Origin: Taeniopygia guttata
Taxonomy: Eukaryota > Chordata > Aves > Passeriformes > Estrildidae
DNA length: 64,000 nucleotides
Direction: 5' to 3'
NCBI RefSeq assembly: GCF_048771995.1
Contig: NC_133024.1
Coordinates: 113,658,501-113,722,500 of the forward strand
The position numbers and the translations under genes were made by a program. Shown piece after piece: positions 50,471 through 60,600 of this stretch. The notes beneath the pieces are model-generated. The model saw nothing but the letters and a program-made list of their open reading frames with translations, searched no databases and was not told where the DNA came from. The first letter of the stretch is position 1. Every line of letters begins with the position of its first letter.

Positions 50471-51298
50471 CAAGAAATATAAGAATTATCTCTCTGTGAT
50501 TCTTCACTAGAAGAAAATCCAGCTTTAATTAAGTCCAGTGAAAATCCATCCTCATCACAGTGAGAAAACAAAGATCCCATCAAGCTTCCTACAACTTTTT
50601 GATTAATTATTGAAATTTAATTGGAGGCAAGAGCTCATTTGCCTGAAGGACTGACAGAGGTGTTTGTTAATATTTCCTCCCTGTGAGACTTTTGTGAATC
50701 ACTTCTGGAACATTTGTATTTCTGCTTTTATGAAGTATTAAATGCTAAAAAGAAATTTCAGCTGTAGAAGTTTCCCATCCAGTGGATTGTGTTTTATTGG
50801 CAAAGGGAGTTAAGTTGGGGAAAAAGGAAAGGGGAAATTTCAATGTACACACTCAAATCCTTGTCTCAGGAAAATCTCACACCTGTATTTATTTAAGTCC
50901 AGAAATTAAACAAGAAGAACTTTCTGCTGTTTTATTTTTTTCCAGCAGCTCTTCAGAGGATTTCTTCCTTTTGCTTTCTTGTTTTCTGCAGTTCAATCTT
51001 ACCATTTCTGCTTCCACATCCCAGTCCTGAGCTTTGCTGCTGCATTCAGAGTGAATCAGCTCCACCCCACAGCTACAGGGGAGCAGCATTTTACACCAGA
51101 AATAAACCAGAATGCTGGAATGTCACAATTTCCTCTTTTTTTAGGTCTTGAACCACATCAAATCTTATGAATGTATTCAATTCCTTTGGCCAGACAGTTA
51201 CTGGAAGACATAATGCTTTCTAAACATGGATTTGGGGACTCTGATGAAGACTCACAACTTACTGGATGGATTTTTAATCCCCACATTTCCCTGATTTC

Positions 51299-51304
51299 TT
51301 TATT
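51299..51304 (-). terminator. CHAF1B: Candidate CHAF1B polyadenylation signal
   Basis: AATAAA (within caagaataaagaaat on the minus strand) lies about 215 nt after the stop codon and is the more conventional candidate for the 3' end. Confidence 0.45.
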
Positions 51305-51517
51305 CTTGACATCACTTCCCAACTATTTCTCCTGCTGCAGAACCAAATTCCTGAAACCTGGGTCTTCTACTGGCAGTTTCTTCACAGAAATGTTGATGTT
51401 TCTGCATCAAACAGGCACAGGGAACTTGGACTGGGAATTGAGGATTGAATTTTTGCAGAAAGAAATGCACTCAGACATGGCTGCTGTGACTTCAGGCTGG
51501 GAGGGGTCTGCCCAGCC

Positions 51518-51523
51518 TTTATT
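51518..51523 (-). terminator. CHAF1B: AATAAA hexamer overlapping the CHAF1B stop codon
   Basis: The bases caaATAAAgg put the TAA stop inside an AATAAA hexamer. Whether it acts as a cleavage signal is unknown; use would leave almost no 3' UTR. Confidence 0.3.
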
Positions 51524-51631
51524 TGTTGGACTCACAGCTGGTTTGGTCTCCAGGAAGGGACAATTCCTCAGTCCTGGCACGTTTTGGTGCTGGGGGAGCT
51601 TGGAGGCTCTCATCAGATGGCAATGGATTCT
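51519..51631 (-). CDS. CHAF1B: CHAF1B last coding exon (residues 557-593)
   Basis: Reads [20 protein letters not shown] then [17 protein letters not shown] and stops. The acceptor is cttcttccag. The PP-x-KR-x-R pattern near the end matches the human C-terminus (PPELKRPRLDE), which supports this exon although the frame is short. Confidence 0.88.
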
Positions 51632-54600
51632 CTGGAAGAAGCAGACAAGAAAATAATTTCAAATTAATAAATTTAGATTAAAAAAAAAAAAAAAAACCCT
51701 GGTCTGAGAGAGTCCAGTGTTGTTATAAGAAATGTGAAAGTATAATGTGAGTTATTGTTATTTGTAAGGTGAAAAGAGTGTGTTTATTTTTTGATTTTAG
51801 CATTTATATTTTTTTAAAGGTGATAGTGGATTGGAGAGTGAATGTGTTACTTTTTTAAAGGCATTGGACAAACTACTAGAATATCAAGTTTTTTTACTCT
51901 TATGAAGGAATGTAAAACAATAGGTTGTTTACAGAAAGTTGTGTGAGAAAATTTTCTAACAGAATGAAAACTCAGAAGGTTTTAGAAAATCTTAAAAATC
52001 AAGACAACAGTCCAGGACCTGCAACGAGGATAACTGGAAGCACAAAACTCTTTAAAACATCACACCCATGAATTTATCCTTGGTTTCACTGCTGTAAAAC
52101 TGTGGGGACAGTCACAATCAGCTGCCCCAGAGCAGGGAGAACACATTTCATTTTGCCTCTCTCAGACACATCAAAACAATGAAGAAGCTTTAGAATTTGT
52201 AATTAGAGTGAGGATTTTTTTACAATATAAATCTATAATGGAAAAATTTGACTGGGAAGAGACTTGGCTGGTGTTAAGAGCCACAAAAACTCACCGTGCT
52301 CCTGTTGTGAGGAAGGAGGGGTGGGGGCTGGGTCTGGATATGCAGAGGTTGGGGTGTCTGGCTTCAAGGAAATCAAATTTATTCTCCTTTAAAAGAGCAG
52401 AAACAGTTAAATTGCTTTATAGACATCACTTCCACAAGTATTCCACTTCAAGATTTCATTCATATAGAATCACTTAACTGCAAAGGCAGTTCAGATATAT
52501 TTTAGTGCACATTTTCCCATCTTTTTACAAGTTGAATGGAGCATTACCCACTTCCAACCCCCTGCCATGGGCAGGGCCACCTTCCACTGGAGCAGGATGC
52601 TCAGAGCCCCAGTACAATCAATACCTGGATTATTGGCAATTTCTAAAAAATCAGATCTTTTAGGAAGTCACCTAATCAATATTTTAAGTTTCACTCTGAG
52701 GGCCTGGCTAGACTCGCACTCTTCTTAAAATACTCCTTGGCAGAAAGGTGTTTAAACAGTTCTTGGCAGCTGAAGGCTTCAGTTACCATTTTTGTGCAGA
52801 AAATTGGACCTGAAGACAGAATCACAGAATATTCTGAGCTGGAAGAGATCCAAGAGGATCAAAGTCCAACTCCTGGCCAAGACACACGTTTTGTTGTGAA
52901 GGCTCAGGTGAATTTGCTGCCTCACATTTCAGGCAGAAACCTAAATATTCCATATTTTGACCTCTCATTTGCAGCACAACAAAAAACTCCACATCAAGAG
53001 AGCTTCCACTCAGAGCTAGGGCTGGGAATTTGTGTGCAAAGCTCAGCCTTTCAATGCAGCACAAGCACAGCTTGTCTTGGCCCCTGTATTTACAACTGGA
53101 AGGGGAACCAGAAATCTCACCTGGGTGTTTTGAAACAGGATTGCAGAGTGGTGAGGGTGACTCTCCTGGGCTGGGGGGCTCTGCTGCTCTGGGTGCCTGC
53201 CTGGCTGCTTCTCCTCTCCTCTGAGGATGGCACTGGAGAGCTTTTGATGCCCACAGGGGTGGAAGGGGATGGCACTGGAGAGGTTTTGATGCCCACAGGG
53301 GTGGAAGGGGATGGCACTGGAGAGGTTTTGATGCCCACAGGGATGGAAGGCAGCTCCCTCCCAGCAGTGCCGGGGGTTTGGGGTTGCAGTGGGGGATCCT
53401 TGCTCGGAGGGGTCCCCTCTGCCAGCTTGGAGCTTGGGGAAATCACTTTGTGGGATTGGCTCTTCTTGGCTTTCTTGTCTGCTGCTGCTCCAGGAGTCCT
53501 GATGTGGATTTGAGGCTTTTCCTTCAGGGGCACTCCCAGCTCATCCTCCTCAAAGGTGACGAAGGAGCAGTACCCATCCGTGGAGGAAATGGCCAGGAAG
53601 GATCCATCACTGGACCTGTTTGGGAATTGTTTTTTCCATTAAAGGCCAAGATTTTACTTCAACCAACTGATTAAGAGCCATAATTCTCAAATTTACAGAG
53701 CAAACAGAGCTGGATTGCTGCTCAGACACTGAGTGACCACGGGTGTGGCATAAATGAAATATAAACCCAAGGCAAGACTCAAATGCTGTGCAGAACTGGA
53801 CATGGAAAAAGGACATTTCCCCATCACAATAAATCTTAGGAATACAATTCCTTACCAAGAAATGTCACTCAGGGTGTGGTAATGGATGTTGGAGACGTAA
53901 CCAAAGGGGAAGGACTGCTCAGTGTCATAAAAAAGCACAGAATCTTCTGAAGCAACAGCAAACACCAATCGATAGGGGAGGTTGAACAGGGCAGGGGGGG
54001 ATTTGGGACTGATTTCATCTGCAAAGAAATGAACAGTGAGAATTCTCTTGTATCTACTGCACGACAGTGACTGCTCTTAGCCATTAATTTAAATAAAATT
54101 ACATCATCAATCAGTATAAACACTGAGCAGACAGCTCTTGCATAAAATGTAAAATTTAACATTCCCATTGTCTGAAATTGACTATTTATTTTCTTAGTTT
54201 AAAAAAATTTGGCACCTTTTTCCCTCTGCATTGCTGCTGTTTTGTTTTGTAAATTTTCCCCTCTATTTTCCAGCTGGAATTTTTCAGCATATTTGTAAGA
54301 ACTTTAATATTAAAGTCTGACTTTAAAGGAGATATAGAGACCAACTGCAGGCCCTCACTTCCTTCCTTTGCAACACCATGGATATAAAATTATGATGAAA
54401 ATAGAACAGGTAAATCCTGTAAGGAATACTACAGATTTAACCTTTAAAGAAAGGAGCCAAACTCTGCCTTTTCACCTGAGTAATGTCACTCTTGCTAAAA
54501 TATAAATACTCCTGCACCCACAATAAAGCTAGATTAAATAAATAAAAAATAAATTCTTGTGCAACTTCACAAAATCCTGTCCCCAGCTCAGAATTCCTGC

Positions 54601-57600
54601 TCTGCTCAGTAACACCAGCACTGCTTCCTTGAATAAACACCAGTGGTTGCAGCAAACTATTCCAAGTCCCTGTGATGTGGGCAGCTGAGACTAACAGGAA
54701 TTATTTCACTGCATTGCTCCTCTGGTGCTAAACCAGGTTATTTCTTTTGAACACAAAATGGTTAACAGTTCAAGGAAAATATTTCACAGCGTTCCTGCAG
54801 CCTGAGAGGCCAAGGAACAACATTAACCACTCTACCCAAAGCAACTCACGAGGGACTTGAGGTGAACTCAGGGCCTCAGAGTCAGGAAACAGCTTCTCAG
54901 CACTGTCTTAGAGGAATGCTGAAAGGCTGGGGTGTAAAATAATGCCCAGCCCCATCTTTTCCCAAATTTATTCCCACTCCCTGAAGCTTCCCATACCTTT
55001 AGCAGAGGCTCCTCTCAGCTCAAAGTACACCGGGCAGCAGCGAACAGCCAGGGTGCCCTTGCCAGGGCAGGGCAGGTGCCCCACGGGCCTGGGAGAGAGG
55101 CAGGAGTTCAGAAACCACTTCTGCACTATTTGACTTGTTTCTTTTTAAATCCAAACAGATTTTTGTCTGACTAAAGCCCTACCTTTTGAGATTGTTTCTG
55201 GAGAAAACATAGGTGGTGTTTGTAACGTTCTCTCCCGATTCCACACAGCCAGCTGCAAAAACAAAGCTTCCAACATTACTCATCACCTCAGAGAGCACAC
55301 ACCTTGTGTCCACAAACATTCCAATTCCTGGGAATTAGGCTTCTCCATAAATATTCTAATTCCCAGGAATTAGGCTTGTCAGTTGGGCAAAAGCTGAATA
55401 TATCTTAAAAAGGCATCCCAAATATTTATTTAGTGCTGTTTTTGTTTCCCTTATACACCTCCCCTCTTCAAAGCTGCTTTTTGGTGTTGCCAGACATCCA
55501 TAAAAGCAGGGTTTGGACAGGTACACACCGATCCCTCCTTGCAGGGCTGTTTTTACTCTGAATGCAGAATGTTCTGAGGGAAGGACAGAGTCAAAAAAAC
55601 CCCACTCATTATCCTTCATTTCTATTTTAAGACTTCTGGTGTTGCAATTTAGTCAGCAAAAATGCCACAAATAGCACTTTTATCACAGGAGAAAGCTAAT
55701 GTTGTGGATTGTTAATGGAGAGTATTGTGGAGTTTTTATTTTCTTCAATAGGGAGAATGAGGAATGGCTTAATTAGGATAAATCAGCATCCTTGAGATGT
55801 AGGAAATATTAAGGAACATTCAAATTAGGATATAACAGATTGAGGGAGCTGGGAAGGGGCTGAGCCTGGAGAAAAGGAGGCTCAGGGGGGACCTTGTGGC
55901 TCTGCACAGCTCCTGCCAGGAGGGGACAGCCGGGGGGTCGGGCTCTGCTCCAGGGAACAGGGACAGGAGGAGAGGGAACGGCCTCAGGCTGGGCTAGGGG
56001 AGGTTTAGGCTGGATATTGGGAAAATTTCATCCTGGAAAGGCTGCTCAGGCCTTGGGATGAGCTGCCCAGGGAGGTTTGGAGTGCCCATCCCTGCAGGTG
56101 TCCCCTGGAGGTGGCACTGAGTGCTCTGGGCTGGGGACAAGGTGGGCATGGGGCCCAGCTGGGACTCCCTGGGCTGGGAGGGCTTTTCCAGCCTCAATAA
56201 TTCCAGAATTCTGTGAATTGTTTCTCCTTCCTTGCACCATCCTGTTTGGAAACAAGAGCCCCTCATTCCTGGGTCCCCAGAAGTGTCCCTGAAACAGAAT
56301 TTGACCCCTTTTTAAAGCCTGGTGCACTTCCTCGAGCTCTAGAGAGGATTTGAGGAGGTGACTGAGCACCAGGAGTGAGGTGAATGTGCTGGGGACAAGG
56401 TGGGCATGGGGCACAGCTTGGATTCCATGACCTTGGGAATGTTTTCCAACCTCAGTGACACAACCCAAGGCCCAGGAGATGTCCCCACACCTGGAGTGAG
56501 CAGATAGGAGCCATCAGGAGTGAAGCTCAGCCTGCGGAAGAACGACTTCATGCTGTCATCGTGAAACATCCGAAAGCTCCTCACCTGCAACACAGCAAAC
56601 AGGAGTGAGGAAAAGTTCAGGAATGTGCCAGCTGCAATCCCAGGGACACAAAACATCCACTTGGACACTCCAGCCTGATGGAACTTTCCAATAAGACCTT
56701 TAAAAAAAATCATGGCTCCTTCAAGCTTTCTAAAAATTCTTCACAGCTAAGAAAAATAATCCTTGATCCCTCTTGAGCTGCAAAGCAAAACACTCCCAGA
56801 GCTGTCACCTTAAACCAGCCATCAAAAAATAGTCATAACCTGGAGAACAAAATTATTTAACACCCAGTGTGGCTCAGGCATCTCATTCTAACCCCAGGAT
56901 TAGAGGTTGAAAGAGAACTTCTCCCATGGCAAAGTGCCTGCTCTCAGGCCTGTTCTTCAATGTCTATAAAACTCTTAAAAATGTTTTCCCCAAAAAGAAA
57001 AGCAGTGAATAGAAGGAATTAAGAAGGTTATAGCCAGCCTGGAGGTGTTATTTTACTATCACTTAAGGCTGTTTGGGAGGGAAAAAAAGCTCTTTGTTTT
57101 CCCTCTTAGGGTTAGAATTTCCTAAATTATCCCTAACTCATATTTTTCTTCAAAGTCTAACTACCTTCTTGAAAATTCCAGACAGTTAACTTTAAAATAT
57201 TATTACCATTAAATTTAAAATAGCATTACTATTATAATTACTGTTACATCCATTAATAAACTCCCAGCTACTGCTACATTTGAAGTTACTACTAAGTTTG
57301 AAGATTTCCTGTTAAGAACTGTTTTCTCCACACTATTTTTAACTTTTAACTGAAGGACTGTGTTACTGCTTTCATCAGCAAGAACTTTTGGGGATGTGAT
57401 TTCGGGGTGATGATGGTGGGAGTGGATGAGCATGAAGGTCTCTTCCAACCTTGATGATTCTACAAGACAGGAATTATTGGAATGGAAAATATTTGATCCT
57501 TTGGTTTCATGGACCAGGAAGCTCAGACAAAAGAGCCCCCAGCAGTTTCCAGCCCCAGAACCCCGTACCTCTCCTTCAGCTCCCGACCCTGATGGCATCT

Positions 57601-60600
57601 TGGTGACATTGAAGGCCACTCGCTTGGTTTGGGTGCTGTAAACTCGCAGGACCCTGCGTGGGAGAGCAGCAAGGGATCATGGAATGCTTTGGGATGGAAG
57701 GGACATGAAAAATCAGCCATTTCTGCCATGGCAGGGACACTTCCACTGTCCCAGGCTGCTCCAGCCCCAGTGTCCAACCTGGCCTTGGGCACTGCCAGGG
57801 ATCCAGGGGCAGCCACAGCTGCTCTGGGAATTCCATCCCAGCCCTGCCCACCCAGCCAGGGAACAATTCCCAATTCCCAAAATCCCATCCAGCCCTGTCT
57901 CTGTCAGTGAGAGCCACCCCCTGGCTCCTGTCCCTCCAGCCCTGTGAGGAACCCCTGAGGGAGCTGGGGATGCCCAACCTGGAGAAAAGGAGGCTCAGGG
58001 GTGACCTTGTCACTCCCCACAGCTCCTGAAAGGTGCCTGTGCCCAGCTGGGGCTGGGCTCTTTCTCCAGGCAGCACTGACACAACCAGAGCTCACAGCCT
58101 CGAGCTGAGCCAAGGGAAATACAGGTTGGATATCAGGGAAAAGGTTTTACAGAAATGGTGATAAAGTTCTGGAGTGGCTGCCCGGGAGGTGGTGGAGTCA
58201 CCATCCCTGGGTGTGTTTAACAGAGCCTGGATGTGGCACTGGGTGCCAGGGCTGGGTTGAGGTGCTGGGGCTGGGTTGATGCTCCTGAAGGTCTCTTCCA
58301 ACCCAGTGATCCTGTGAATTCTGTGAAATTGTCTCTCTCCAGGTTTCCTGAGGCTACTTCAGGCCCTGCAAGGCCTCACTGAGCTCAGCCCAAAGCTTCT
58401 CCTCTCCAGGTGAACAATCCCAGTTCTCCCAGCCTTTCCTATGAAAAGCTTCCTTTCACCCCAAGTTTCCCAAAAATGCCCCAGGATCTCCCTTCTCAGT
58501 CAGCACCTCCAAATGTAAGTCTGGACCACCAATTAACCATTAATTAAAATACTCCTCACAAGACACCACCAGAGAGATGTGTTTTAATGACTGAAGAACC
58601 CCTTACAATGCCTGGACTCCACAAGGTTTGGGAAGTCCCAGCACATGGATTTATGGAGGAATAAGGGAATTAGGGAACAGCCAGGCTGTGCCTACTTGCA
58701 CTGTGGGTTCCTCAAGGGTGGGAACTCCCCTTAAAAACAATTAACTACATCTCCATCAGCCATATCACCATGGAATGCTTTTTTGGGCTGGAAGGGACCT
58801 TAAGGATCATTTAACTCCAACCCTTCCACTGTCCCAGGCTGCTCCATCCCCAAGGATGAATTTATCAGCTCATAAACACAACCATGCAGCACTCTGTTAA
58901 GTGTATCAATAATGATCAATAACATAAAAACTTAATTCCTAAAGGAAAACTCCTACAAAAGTTTATTTGCTGCTAAGAGAGACTGCAGGAATCATTGAGC
59001 ACAAGCCAAAAAATTAACTAAAATATTATTTTACTTTCACATCAACCTGCTTACAAAGTGAATAAAACAAAACCTCATGTTTATCTGGTATACTTCCTTT
59101 TAATTCATCCTCCTGGAAAAAGGAATATTCAGGAAAAACACTCAGACCAACAGCTCACCTGTCACAACTCAGGGTTGCAATATACTGGCCTAGAGGATCC
59201 CAGGTTACTCCTTGGACATAACTCTTGTGCTCATTAAATATTGAAACTTTCTGTCCTGAAATTACAAACAGCTTTCAGATCATAAATTCCAACGTGTTTC
59301 CAAACATTTCAGACATCAAATAACACAAAAAAAAAATGTTTCAAAATGTAGGGAAATAATTTTTTAAACATAAAAGTGTTCATTGGATGGTGGCTGATAA
59401 AACTATCAGCAAAAGTTGCTTTTAAAGTGCCAGTTTAAGGTTTGCTCACTGCAACTTAATAATTAATTAGCATTAATATTAGATTAATATCAGCAAAAGC
59501 AGGAGCTCTCTCACTCCACTGATGCTCCACAAGGGAAGGTCTGAGAGCCAAAACATTGATGAGACAAAGTCACAGAGAGTTTCAGAAATACTCTGTTGAG
59601 TACAGGCCACAGGTGGGATTTTTCCTATTATTTAAGTGATGCTTTCTTGCAAAGAAATACCAGAAGCTGACAAATTTCAAAGAAAATAAACAGTTTTTCA
59701 AAAGGAGAGACATAAACAGAGCTCAGGCCACGCTGCACAACACCAAAAAATGGAGCAAGGAATATAGAAGATGTTTGTGCAAGAGTTTTGGGGGGTAAAA
59801 AATGTGTGAAGTTATTTCCTAAGCACTCCAAGGTGAACAGATTCCTCAGGTGTACATTCTGTTGGCCTGAGAATATTTTATATCTATAAATAGAGGGGCC
59901 TCACAAACAAAAAAGATGTTTCTCATTTTTTGGGGGGGGGAAATACCATGAGGCACTTCCAGCAGATCTGGAATTCCAAGGGATAACTGCAGCATTTACC
60001 TTTATTGACATCCCACATGATTGCTGTGTTATCCACAGAAGCAGATGCCATGTAATTTCCATCTGAGGTCCAACAGATATCATACACATCTTCCAAGTGG
60101 CCTCTAGAAGACGGGAGAAACCAATTATTAATTTTAAAATTAAAAGCTATTTGTGGATATGAGTTTTATGAATTTTTAGATTTAAAAAAATATATCAAGA
60201 GGCAAATAAAAACTCCTGCTGGTGCTTCAAGCACTCACCAACCTCAGCAGCTGCCAGGAACTGCTCCTTTAGCTTAAAACCATTGTCCCTTGTCCTGTCA
60301 CCACCTGATTATTTAACATGTCCCTTTCCCTCCTTTTTCTCAGTGCCATTAACAGGGAGTGCAAAGGATTAATATCAGAGCAAACGAATTGTAGACAGTG
60401 CTGGAGTTCCTACACAAACTGAAAAGTTAAAAACCACTGAGAAAACAAAACCACTGAAAAGAAAACCAAACTCATCAAATAATAAATTACCTCAAAGTTT
60501 TAATGACTGCCCAGTTCTCCTTGTTGAGCTGAGCTTCATCTTCATCCTGAAAAACCAACGGCTCCAGCTCTTTGCTGTCATTCAGCTTCCACAGCAAAAT

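Larger units (their letters stand above)
38820..51290. other. Intergenic region between the 3' ends of CLDN14 and CHAF1B
   Basis: Dominated by CR1 copies, the foldback composites, solo LTR copy 3 and simple repeats. Non-repetitive stretches over 300 bp (38820-40220, 41730-42780, 43370-44360, 45475-46740, 48610-49675) contain no exon I can support. Confidence 0.6.

Noticed and set aside
52737-53513. 258-aa plus-strand ORF
   Set aside because: Antisense shadow of a CHAF1B intron and exon 11; the repeated [14 protein letters not shown] is the 42-bp repeat read backwards.
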